Assembly (NCBI RefSeq): GCF_021462225.1
Contig: NC_061816.1
Coordinates: 2,143,731 to 2,207,730 of the forward strand
Direction: 5' to 3'
DNA: 64,000 nt
From: Girardinichthys multiradiatus
Taxonomy: Eukaryota > Chordata > Actinopteri > Cyprinodontiformes > Goodeidae
Position numbers and translations under genes: made by a program. Below are positions 34,201-43,049 of the stretch, piece by piece (position 1 is the stretch's first letter; each line of letters opens with the position of its first letter). Below the pieces are notes generated by a model. The model saw only the letters and a program-made list of their open reading frames with translations, was not told the DNA's origin and made no database searches.

Positions 34201-37200
34201 TGAGCAGGAGACAGTTTATCTGTGGAGAGACGTCCTGAACTCAGAGACTGTTGGATCTCCTGGACCAGAGAACGATCATTCAGTTCATTCAGACAGTGGA
34301 ACAGGTTGATGCTTTTCTCTGCAGACAGGTTCTCATTGATCTTCTCCTTGATAAATTGAACTGTTCCCTCATTGGTCTCTAAAGCACTTTCTGTTTGCTT
34401 TGAAAAGCCTCTCAGGAGAGTCTGATTGGTGTGCAGTGAAAGACCCAGAAGAAAGCGGAGGAACAAGTCCAGGTGTCCATTCGGGCTCTGTAACACCTTG
34501 TCCACAGCAATTTGATAGAAAAGTTTGAATTTTTTAGCTTGAATTTCAGATTTTGGGGAGCTTGTATCACACTTTTGTAGCAAATTAACTCCATCCTTGA
34601 TGAAGGTCCGATGGACATGAAGAGCAGCCAGAAACTCCTGAAAACTCAGATGGATGAAGCAGAACACCTTGTCCTGGTACAGCCCTCTCTCCTCTCTAAA
34701 GATCTGTGTGAACACTCCTGAGTACACTGAGGCTTCTCTGATATCGATGCCACACTCTGTCAGGTCTGATTCATAGAAGATCAGGTTTCCTTTCTGCAGT
34801 TGATCAAAAGCCAGTTTTCCCAGAGACTCAATCATCTTCCTGCTCTCTGGACTCCAGTGTGGATCTGTCTCAGATCCTCCATCATACTTGACCTTCTTCA
34901 CTTTGGTCTGAACCACCAGGAAGTGGATGAACATCTCAGTCAAGGTGCTGGGCAGCTCTCCTCCCTCTCTGGTCTCCAACACATCCTCCAGAACCGTAGC
35001 AGTAATCCAGCAGAAGACTGGGATGTGGCACATGATGTGGAGGCTTCTTGATGTCTTCATGTGGGAGATGATCTTGCTGGCCTGCTCCTCATCTCTGAAT
35101 CTCTTTCTGAAGTACTCCTCTTTCTGTGGGTCAGTGAACCCTCTGACCTCTGTCACCATGCCAACACACTCAGGAGGGATCTGATTGGCTGCTGCAGGTC
35201 GTGTGGTTATCCAGATGAGAGCAGAGGGAAGCAGTCTCCCCCTGATGAGGTTTGTCAGCAGAACATCCACTGAGGTGGACTCTGTAACATCAGTCAGGAT
35301 CTCCTTGTTGTGGAAGTCCAGAGGAAGTCGACTCTCATCCAGACCATCAAAGATGAACAGAACCTGGAAGTGTTCAAAGCTGCAGATTTCTTTGGTTTCA
35401 GTAAAGAAGTGATGAACAAGGTCCACCAAGCTGAACTTTTTCTCTTTCAGCACATTCAGCTCTCTGAAGGTGAATGGAAATATGAACTGAATGTTCTCGT
35501 GGGCTTTGTCTTCAGCCCAGTCCAGAGTGAACTTCTGGGTTAAGACTGTTTTCCCAATTCCAGCCACTCCCTTTGTCATCACTGTTCTGATTGGTTGATC
35601 TCTTCTAGGTGGGCCTTTAAAGATGTCTTCTTGTCTGATGGTTGTTTCTGGTCTGTGTGGTTTCCTGGATGCTGTTTCAATCTGTCTGACCTCATGTTCA
35701 TCATTGACCTCTCCAGTCCCTCCCTCTGTGATGTAGAGCTCTGTGTAGATCTGGTTCAGAAGGGTTGGACTTCCTGCTTTAGCAATTCCCTCAAACACAC
35801 ACTGGAACCTCTTCTTCAGACCAGATTTAAGTTTCCGTTGGCAAACCGAAGCTGACGTTTCTGAAACCATAATAAGCAGCCTCAGTGTTTTAGTCTCCAG
35901 GTCTTTATTATTTACTCACCAAAATTACTCTGAAAAATGTTTTGGGTTCCTTTACTAAAAGATTTTAATATCAGAATCAGAATCAGCTTTATTGCCAAGT
36001 TCGTACATACAAACAAGGAATTTGACTCCGATACACTTTGCTCTTTGGTTTTGTTTTTGCATTACAGAATATACATATTTACAATGTACAATATACACAT
36101 ATATAAATAAAAAGGTGCATTTGCAGCAGCTGTATGCTGTTGTTTTGTACTCTATTGAATGTTCAACAGAGAAACAGCCTGGGGGAAGAAACTGTCTCTG
36201 TGGCGGCTGGTTTTAGTGAACAGTGCTCTGTAGCGACGGCCTAATATATCGTGTTTGTTATGTGCTCTGGGCACATTATTACTATTATTTTTATTATTAT
36301 TGTTTAGATTTGTTCTTTTGTATTTTTGGCTTAAGTCTTAGTGTTTTTGTTCAGTGTTGGTTAATTTTTTTTTTTTTTTGTGCGCTTCCTAAGTACACCG
36401 TTTGTCTTCGCCATCCTATAAATAGGCTGGACTTCAAGCGCTCTGTCTGTCCCTTTCTCGCTCTCTCATTTGCGTTCTCGCTTCCGATGCTGGGGCGCGT
36501 CTCATGTGTGCACACTCCCAGCTGGTTGTCAGTACTGCAGGCCGCAGCAGCATCTTGCCATGCAGTAGTTTGTTGGTAGCTTTAGCCTTTTGTTCTGATT
36601 TTGGCCTGATGAGACCGGTTGTACTGTTTTTGCTTTTTTTTCCTTTTGGGATTTCTTTTTTTTCTTAGTTCGGTGTTGGTAGTGGCTTCGACGGTCCTGT
36701 ATAGGGTCGGCCCGCTGCCGCACCTGTTGATTCTTTTTGGCCGGCTCATCAGGTCCATCTTTCGGTTTGTACTTTTGGGTTTGTTTGTGGACATGGGGAG
36801 GTATGGGTTCGGAGTTTGTCTCTTTTTTTTAAAAACAGCAGTTAAGAGGGATTTCAGGAAAATCAAAGAAGGCTTAGGCTGCTGGAGGAGATAACAACCA
36901 CTTCACCCTCTTCGCTACATTCTCACAATACTCTCCAATTTTGCATTGTTTGCTGTTATTTCAGCTTTTAACCTTGTTCTCTCTTTTCTATTCCTAGAAG
37001 CTACACCTGGCCTGGCTCTGTGTCTGCCTGCGACACTTTTCTGGAGAGGGGAATCGTCCAAGCTTCTGCTGGCAACAACTTAATGCTCACCCTCTACCGA
37101 TGATCCACATAGCCCTGTCTTTTAGTGTTTAACCCTTTCTCTCTCCTAGACATTGCAATTGTCTGAGCTTTTACTGTAACTAATTATATGTGCTCTCTTT

Positions 37201-38539
37201 CAGACTCTAACCTTGAAAACTGGCTCAGACTTTATCTGTTCTTTCTTTCTAGATGAAACGACTAAAGGAGCTACATCCATTAACATTTACTTTTTATTCC
37301 CATAGAAAGTACTTCTGGATCAGTGCTTCTTTGTTCTTTTTGTGTCTCTGCTCTGTTCTCTCAAACCCCCAGTCGGTCATGGCAGATGGCCGCTAACACT
37401 GAGCCTGGTTCTGCTGGAGGTTTCTTCCTGTTAAAAGGGAGTTTTTCCTCTCCGCTGTCGCTACATGCATGCTCAGTATGAGGGATTGCTGCAAAGTCAA
37501 CGCCAGTGACTGTCCACTGTCTCTACATGCTCATCCGGGAGGAGGGAATGCTGCAAGTCACTGACTAGATGCAATCTGCTGGGTTTCCTTAGATAGAAAA
37601 ACGTTTTATCCAATTTGAATAAAAAGCTAACTCCGACTGCACTGTTCAATTGTTAGGATTAATTGGAATGTATGTACCTGACTGTTGTGAAGTGCCTTGA
37701 GACAACATGTGTTGTGAATTGGCGCTATATAAATAAACTGAATTGAATTGAATAGAAGAAACAAAGTAATCAATAAACAGAATGTTTGAATCCATATTTT
37801 GTCTCCATGTCCTCATTATATATGTTGTGACCTTTTTGGGGGGGGCGTAACAGTGTTATTACAGCAGGTTAAATCTGTTTAGAAATCCTCTTACTGCTCT
37901 GTAGACGGTCAGCCAGCCCCTTCTGTTTCATTCTCCTTAGGAAATGGGCCGATCCAATCAGCATTGAGTCTTTCTTGCTTCTTTTCTGTTTGAATTTGGT
38001 TCTTTGCACCTCTGTGTGGGAAACTTTCACCATATGAAGACAGATAACATCATTGCTTTGGCTACAAGAGCAACATTGTATTCCCAACACATTCAAACTA
38101 TTCATAACCCACCTGATAACGTTTCACTGGTTGATGGCTTTTTCAACACCACGTGGGAGGTTTTTCCTGTTGGATAAAATACATCTGTTTTAAATAGCTG
38201 TATAGCCTAAAAATGATGCTGGAAAGTTTTAATGTTTTATTTTTATTCATTTCACTGAAAAGAAATGTATTCTTTAATATATTTTTTTTACTGACCTTCA
38301 GTAATCTTCATCTTCTTTAAAATTAAGTTTGTCACATCTATCACATGATCAGTGGTATACTCTTCCACCATCACTTCCACTGTATCCACTCTGTCTGCTC
38401 TCTGCAGAGAGCACTTTTTGATGGCTCCAAATCCATCTAGTAACTCAGCATTTTGAAGGTACCAGTGGAAAAGTTTCAGCTCCACCTCTCCTAAATCTTG
38501 GAGGATTTCCAAAAGCCTTTGCTTTACAGGCTTCTCCAT
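18738..38539 (-). CDS. NLR family protein: PYD-FISNA-NACHT-LRR-B30.2 (7 coding exons)
   Basis: Exons on the minus strand: 38539-38296, 35860-34069, 33999-33826, 33682-33509, 22756-22583, 19453-19410 and 19261-18738. Every junction has GT/AG ends and compatible phase, and the total is 3,126 nt, giving 1,041 residues without internal stops. Approximate domains: pyrin 1-81, FISNA about 88-155, NACHT about 172-340 with Walker A Gly-Val-Ala-Gly-Ile-Gly-Lys-Thr (179-186) and Walker B Phe-Ile-Phe-Asp-Gly-Leu-Asp-Glu (250-257), winged-helix and NAD2-like region to 679, three LRR units 680-853, linker, PRY-SPRY 868-1041. This is the fish-expanded NLRC/NLRP-like group, thought to be cytosolic sensors. 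A pyrin domain would recruit ASC-type adaptors; that is inference from family. Only three LRR exons are found. Others could be hidden in the 10.7-kb intron. The 5' UTR exon and promoter were not located. Confidence 0.88.
19410..19453 (-). CDS. NLR exon 6: 44-bp linker exon
   Basis: Acceptor TTTCAG and donor GTAAGTG bound 44 bp encoding [14 protein letters not shown]. The 5' G completes an Arg codon from the LRR exon and the 3' T starts the Tyr codon of the B30.2 exon. The phase match is the reason for including it. Confidence 0.9.
20515..20566. repeat. GC-rich 19-bp perfect hairpin
   Basis: GCAGGCTGTGGCAGTTCCG (20515-20533) and its exact complement (20548-20566), with a 14-nt loop, sit at the centre of the fold-back element. 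Degenerate pieces of the same motif recur near 20955-21010. Confidence 0.9.
21380..21683 (-). mobile_element. Rex3-like LINE, 3'-terminal fragment
   Basis: Encodes the ORF C-terminus on the minus strand, including [10 protein letters not shown] and Arg-Trp-Arg-Asp-Tyr-Val-Ser-Arg-Leu, and ends in a short TACTCG-rich tail. It interrupts the right arm of the fold-back element. It is 5'-truncated, as usual for LINE copies. Confidence 0.85.
22583..22756 (-). CDS. NLR exon 5: leucine-rich repeat
   Basis: Exactly 174 bp between TTAG acceptor and GTAAGG donor. It encodes two LRR helices-strands with Cys-Asn-Leu-Ser and Leu-Arg-Glu-Met-Asp-Leu-Arg-Asn-Asn. Phase 2 at both ends, like the other LRR exons. 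Confidence 0.92.
22790..23178. other. NLR intron sequence, no gene seen
   Basis: Intronic DNA between the LRR exon and the Gypsy remnant. A short dispersed-repeat-like stretch lies at about 23060-23170. No LTR of the Gypsy element is found here. Confidence 0.4.
23179..23775 (-). pseudogene. Gypsy integrase fragment
   Basis: Shows the zinc-binding region (Gly-Gly-His-Ser-Gly ... Cys-Leu-Thr-Cys-Cys), the first catalytic Asp in Gln-Ile-Asp-Trp and the second in Asn-Ser-Asp-Arg-Gly. The frame ends before the expected catalytic Glu, so the core and C-terminal domain are truncated. Confidence 0.8.
23788..24051 (-). pseudogene. Gypsy RNase H / connection fragment
   Basis: Residues such as [10 protein letters not shown] and Val-Arg-Tyr resemble the end of Gypsy RNase H before integrase. 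It is out of frame with its neighbours. Confidence 0.55.
24114..24593 (-). pseudogene. Gypsy RT thumb and RNase H
   Basis: Contains the RT-thumb signature [10 protein letters not shown] and RNase H features (Asp-Lys-Gly-Lys-Glu-Phe...; Ser-Asp-Cys-Glu-Arg-Ala-Leu-Leu). The palm and fingers that should precede it are missing, so polymerase activity is lost. Confidence 0.85.
24606..25892 (-). pseudogene. Gypsy pol, protease-RT linker region
   Basis: Three broken frames (25892-25585, 25377-25066, 25034-24606) carry pol-like sequence including an [11 protein letters not shown] block. Stops and frameshifts separate them. Directly downstream the sequence jumps to the RT thumb. Confidence 0.6.
25893..27792 (+). 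mobile_element. Solo LTR, 1.9 kb, family L
   Basis: Ends TGTTGGGA and TTACAACA are bounded by the 4-bp duplication CCAA (25889-25892 and 27793-27796). A TATA-like GCATATAAGC at about 26092 suggests plus orientation. A second, longer copy lies at 45383-48143. It splits the Gypsy pol frame; the host frame is continuous across the site if one target copy is counted. Confidence 0.85.
27797..28448 (-). pseudogene. Gypsy gag-pol with aspartic protease motif
   Basis: Near the C-terminal end the frame has Leu-Leu-Asp-Thr-Gly-Ser-Glu, the retroviral-type aspartic protease active site, preceded by a basic, Pro-rich region. The frame runs into the solo LTR at 27792. Confidence 0.8.
28517..29516 (-). 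pseudogene. Gypsy gag-like fragments
   Basis: Three broken frames (29516-29208, 29143-28808, 28777-28517). The last has a capsid-like helical stretch (Leu-Arg-Glu-Glu-Tyr-Ser-Val-Tyr... Tyr-Tyr-Gln-Cys-Leu-Arg-Ala-Ala-Tyr). No CCHC knuckle is seen. Confidence 0.5.
29583..29909 (-). pseudogene. Gypsy gag N-terminal ORF
   Basis: 108 codons from an ATG at 29909, mostly helical and acidic, with no recognised fold. It is taken as gag because of its position upstream of protease. Confidence 0.45.
29941..30178 (-). repeat. 56-bp tandem repeat in Gypsy leader
   Basis: The phrase CTGTTCAGTTATGAATGAT recurs at 29941, 29997, 30052, 30108 and 30164, a period of about 56 bp. Confidence 0.9.
30179..31200. 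other. Gypsy leader, non-coding
   Basis: Contains degenerate repeats of a CACTAGAGGCAGATAGGA-type unit (about 30630-30930) and no ORF of note. Confidence 0.4.
31201..31216 (-). promoter_or_regulatory. Primer-binding-site-like sequence
   Basis: TGGCGTCCCTGGGTGG on the minus strand, starting with TGG as expected for pairing with a tRNA 3' CCA end, two bases from a CA-ended LTR boundary. The tRNA was not identified. Confidence 0.55.
31219..32984 (-). mobile_element. Putative Gypsy 5' LTR
   Basis: The near end (31219, TGCGTAAG on the plus strand) is set by the primer site. The far end at 32984 (minus TGTTTTAACC) is a guess from TG...CA ends and has no target duplication to support it. It contains a 216-bp tandem duplication (31501-31932). 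Confidence 0.4.
31501..31932. repeat. 216-bp tandem duplication
   Basis: 31501-31716 and 31717-31932 are near-identical (shared GATACACCTTGCTATTCTG and neighbours), consistent with a recent duplication. Confidence 0.9.
32985..33508. other. NLR intron, possible MITE end
   Basis: GCCTGGTTCACACGGCAGGA near 33042 resembles a Harbinger-type MITE terminus, but no partner end is found. The rest is unremarkable. Confidence 0.3.
33509..33682 (-). CDS. NLR exon 4: leucine-rich repeat
   Basis: 174 bp between TTTTCAG acceptor and GTCAGACC donor, encoding Ser-Asn-Cys-Asn-Leu-Ser and Val-Arg-Glu-Leu-Asp-Leu-Ser-Asn-Asn. Phase 2 at both ends. Confidence 0.92.
33826..33999 (-). CDS. NLR exon 3: leucine-rich repeat
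   Basis: 174 bp between CTTCAG acceptor and GTCAGTC donor. It encodes Leu-Glu-Gly-Cys-Asn-Leu-Ser and Val-Arg-Glu-Leu-Asp-Leu-Ser-Glu-Asn. It joins the NACHT exon through a split Leu codon. Confidence 0.93.
34069..35860 (-). CDS. NLR exon 2: FISNA-NACHT
   Basis: A 1,792-bp exon after acceptor GTTTCAG, closing at donor GTAAGTAT. It encodes the fish-specific NACHT-associated (FISNA) region, then NACHT with Gly-Val-Ala-Gly-Ile-Gly-Lys-Thr (Walker A), Phe-Asp-Gly-Leu-Asp-Glu-Ser-Arg (Walker B) and Thr-Thr-Arg-Pro-Ala-Ala (sensor-like), and a C-terminal [13 protein letters not shown] motif typical of NLRs. The open frame's own ATG at 35870 lies in the intron and is not the start. Confidence 0.96.
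35960..36240. repeat. Dispersed repeat (ATCAGAATCAGCTTTATTG type)
   Basis: Matches a common fish repeat beginning ATCAGAATCAGCTTTATTGCC and containing AAGGAATTTGACTCCG. Likely a retroposon 3' end. It lies in NLR intron 1. Confidence 0.6.
36241..36919. other. Intron sequence with promoter-like TATA
   Basis: T-rich sequence with CTATAAATAG at 36417-36426. It resembles a promoter-bearing LTR or LINE 5' end, but no element boundary is seen. Confidence 0.3.
36920..37755 (+). repeat. Dispersed LINE-tail-like repeat, long copy
   Basis: The most complete copy of the family also at 12341-12545 and 17531-18665, with a GAATTGAATTGAAT tail at the 3' end. Confidence 0.75.
37895..37935 (-). pseudogene. 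PYD helix-6-like cryptic exon
   Basis: Between a CCTAAG acceptor-like site and a GTAAGAGG donor-like site, 41 bp encode [13 protein letters not shown], which looks like the last helix of a pyrin domain. Splicing it after the PYD exon would shift the frame (the PYD exon ends in phase 1) and hit a TGA at once. It is either a relic of another PYD exon or yields a short isoform. Confidence 0.35.
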
Positions 38540-38546
38540 ATTTGCC
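38296..38546 (-). CDS. NLR exon 1 (coding): pyrin domain
   Basis: After an acceptor (CTACAG), seven bases of 5' UTR lead to the ATG at 38539. The exon ends at donor GTCAGTAA in phase 1, which fits the FISNA-NACHT exon directly. The 81 residues show the pyrin pattern: an initial [13 protein letters not shown], and Arg-Ala-Asp-Arg-Val-Asp-Thr-Val before the last helices. Pyrin domains mediate homotypic contacts, e.g. with ASC. Confidence 0.9.
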
Positions 38547-38718
38547 CTGTAGAAACATTGAATGTAATCTGTCTGAAATATATGAACTGTTAGAATTTTC
38601 CTTGTTCGGTTTTAATGGTTATTTATTAGATGATTTTAGAATACAATGTGCCTTTAAGGTGAGAAATCTTAATTTTGTTCAACCTTTGCAGCAGAGCTGA
38701 GGGTTAGTCCACTTATTA
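38547..38718. other. NLR 5' intron/upstream sequence
   Basis: Lies between the PYD exon and the adjacent Tc1 element. No promoter motif stands out. The NLR promoter and 5' UTR exon may lie beyond the transposon. Confidence 0.35.
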
Positions 38719-39308
38719 CACACATGTTGGTACCCCTCAGTTAATAAAAGAAAAACCCACAATGGTCACAGAAATAACTTGAATCTGACAAAGGTAATAA
38801 TTAATAAAAATTCTATGAAAATGAACAAATGAAAGTCAGACATTGTTTTTCAAACATGCTTCAACAGAATTATTTTATAAAATAAACTCATGAAACAGGA
38901 CTGGACAAAAATGATGGTACCTTAACTTAATATTTAGTTGCAGAACCTTTTGAGGCAATCAAACGATTCCTATAACTGTCAATGAGACGTCTGCACCTCT
39001 CAGCAGGTATTTTGCCCACTCCTCATGAGCAAATTGCTCCCGTTGTCTCAGGTTTGAAAGGAGCCTTTTCCAGAAAGCATGTTTCAGCTCCTTCCAAAGA
39101 TGCTCAATAGGATTTAGGTCAGGGCTCATAGAAGGCCACTTCAGAATAGTCCAATGTTTTCCTCTTAGCCATTCTTGGGTGTTTTTAGCTGTGTGTTTTG
39201 GGTCATTATCCTGTTGCAAGACCCATAACCTGCGACTGAGACCAAGCTTTCTGACACTGGGCAGCACATTTCTCTCTAGAATCCCTTGATAGTCTTGAGA
39301 TTTCCTTA

Positions 39309-39428
<120 letters not shown>

Positions 39429-39453
39429 TCATCTGGCAACATAGAGCTGATGT

Positions 39454-40303
39454 TGTCAGAGTCTGTAGCTGTAGTGGATCAAACTGCAGACAAGAGCTGG
39501 GCAGCAGCATGTTTGGAGAAGGCTTCATTCTTTAATTAAAGATTTTTTCAAGCTTTACATGAGTAGCTTCAAACTTACTCTCTTCTATAAAGAAACTTAA
39601 CACCAAAATAACTTAAACAGGGGTGGTGAACGGGGTAGAATGGAAGCAACCAGCGGAGAATAATTAGAACAAGCAGGAATATAAGCAGGGAGAGGAGGAG
39701 AGTGGACCAATGAGAGGAAGCTAAGGTAATCAGAGGAGAAGTGGGAACAGGTATGGGAACTGGCTGTGGAGACTGAGGGAATAAATGGTTACTATGGTGA
39801 CTGGACTGGGAGACACAGGGACACTGGAGAATCTAAACTATAAAATAAACCAAAGGGAAACTAGATCTAAGGATAAAACACTAACTCACAGGGAGGAGCA
39901 GGGAAGCGAAAGTCAAATACACCCAACAATCTAAAACACCAACAAGAACGTAAAGGGAAGTGACCAATAATTATTACAACTGTCAGAGAGGAACTAAATA
40001 CATAGAACTAAAAATATAAAGAATCAGGGAGGACAAATAATCTAAGGAGAAACAAACCTCCGCGTAAATAATAATAATAAGCGAAAACCATTCTAAGTAA
40101 TGAATAAATGAGAAAGCAACCACCAAGGGAACTATGGGCGAGGGAAAAAATAACTACTATAACTAGGAGCCATCGGAGAGAACAAAACTATCAGGAAACA
40201 GAAGGCATAAACAAACATAACTACTAAACCCAAAGAAATAGAAACACCTAACTGAAAAGTAAACACACACAAAAAAAAAAGTCCAAAATGGCAGATCCTG
40301 ACA
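39454..40303 (-). mobile_element. Solo LTR, 850 bp
   Basis: Inverted ends TGTCAG and CTGACA and a perfect 5-bp duplication GATGT (39449-39453, 40304-40308). Related to 19764-22528, and it supplies the empty-site counterpart of the fold-back insertion. Confidence 0.88.
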
Positions 40304-40309
40304 GATGTG

Positions 40310-40595
40310 CCTCGTACTCGTTGTCTTCTGCTTATCAGGGACCAGGTCACGGGGGCAGCAGACTCAGCAGAGACGCCCAGACGTCCCTCTCCCCAGACAC
40401 CTCCTCCAGCTCTCCAGCTCCTCCGGGGGGAGCCCAAGGCGTTCCCAGACCAGCCTAGAGACATAGTCCCTCCAGCGTGTCCTGGGCCTCCTCCCAGTGG
40501 GACGTGCCTGGAACACCTTCCGAGGAAGGCGTCCAGGAGACATCCGGTATAGATGCCCGGGCCACCTCAACTGGCTCCTCTCGATGTAGAGGAGC
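40310..40595 (-). mobile_element. Rex3-like LINE, 3'-terminal fragment
   Basis: Same C-terminal coding as 21380-21683. Flanked by AGATGTG (40303-40309 and 40596-40602); the left copy starts with the last base of the LTR. Confidence 0.85.
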
Positions 40596-41461
40596 AGATG
40601 TGTCTTGCCAAAAAGTTCAGTTTTTGTCTCATCTGTCCATGGGACTTTCTCCCAGAAGCTTTGTGGCTTGTCAACATGTAGTTTGACAAATTCCAGTCTG
40701 GCTTTTTTCTGATTTGTTTTCAACCATGGTCTCCTTCGTCGTCTCCCATTAAGTCCACTTTGCCTCAAACAACGTTGGATGATGCGATCTGACACTGATG
40801 TTCCTTGAGCTTGAAGTTCACCTTTAATCTCTTTAGAAGTTTTTCTGGGCTCTTTTGTTACCGTTCATATTATCCGTCTCTTTGTTTTGTCATCAATTTT
40901 CCTCCTGCGGCCACGTCCAGGGAGGTTGGCTACAGTCCCATGGATCTTAAATTTCTGAATAATATGTGCAACTGCAGTCACAGGAACATGAAGCTGCTTG
41001 GAGATGGTCTTATAACCTTTACCTTTAACATGCCTGTCTATAATTTTCTTTCTAATCTCCTGAGACAACTCTTTCCTTCGCTTCCTCTGGTCCATGTTGA
41101 GTGTGGTACCATGTCACCAAACAGCACAGTGACTACCTGTAGCCCTATATATAGGCCCACTGACTGATTACAAGAATGTTGACACTGTGATGCTAATTAA
41201 TGGACACACCTTGATTTAACATCTCCCTTTGGTCACATTATTTTCAGGTACCATCATTTTTGTCCAAGCCTGTTTCATGAGTTTATTTTATAAAATAATT
41301 CTGTTGATGCATGTTTCAAAAGCAATGTCTGACTTTAATTTGTTCATTTTCATAGAATTTTTATTCATTATTACCTTTGTCAGATTCAAGTTATTTCTGT
41401 GACCATTTTGGGTTTTTCATTCATTAACTGAGGGGTACCCACAATTTTGTCCACATGTGTA

Positions 41462-42172
<711 letters not shown>

Positions 42173-42174
42173 TA

Positions 42175-42425
42175 CAGACCAAATGTTTGGACACACCTTC
42201 TCATTCAAAGAGTTGTCTTTATTTTCATGACTATGAATATTGTAGCTTCACACTGAAGACATCAAAACTATGAATTAACACATGTGGAATTATATACTGA
42301 ACACAAAAGTGTGAAACAACTGAAAATATGTCTTATATTCTAGGTTCTTCAATGTAGCCACCTTTTGCTTTGATTATTGCTCCGCACACTCTTGGCATTC
42401 TGTTGATGAGCTTCAAGAGGACTAG
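42175..42425 (-). mobile_element. Tc1-like terminal fragment, family D
   Basis: After TA (42173-42174) comes CAGACCAAATGTTTGGACAC, a Tc1-type end, followed by sequence that on the minus strand would encode a transposase C-terminus (near 42350-42420). The other end is absent. Confidence 0.65.
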
Positions 42426-43049
42426 TTTTTCATGATAAGATGATGAGAGATAATAAATGATGAGATAATAGTTTGGTTTACGGCTTAGGAATATGACAAA
42501 CCATAATAATTAAAGTCCACTAAACATTAGACTGTTCTAATAAACACACAAATCTGTATACTGTTGGTTATGTTGAGTAGAAATGCTCTAAAAACAACCA
42601 GATCAAAAAACAAAGGGCAAAGTTACTAAAGGCCAAGTTGAAGAAAGAAAAACAGCAAACTTACTGCTTGTTAAATCTAAAATGTTGAAGAAATTTCCAT
42701 CCCTGTGTGAACCCAACTGAACGTGGAAGCACTGAAATGATTCAGACGGCAGAAACAGGAAGTGTGAATGAAGCAAAGCATCATGTCACAATAGAAGAAT
42801 AACCCATTATTGCAACTGCAGGCAGCCTGTACATGGTTCTGAACTCAGTAAGCCCTTCTCATGGGTTTATAAATGAAACAACTCAAGGAGGTACTGGAGA
42901 GACTGGTTCTTGTTCATCTTAGAGACACTTCATTTTCATCACCTTCATGTTGGTAGAGGAATTCCTGACATACTACTGGATAAACAGCTTTCCGAATAAA
43001 TGCATGCATCAGAGAGCAAAACATATTTTAAAAACTTCAAAGTTAACAT
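42426..43049. other. Intergenic, no gene seen
   Basis: No exon, RNA gene or mobile-element end supported. Confidence 0.4.
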
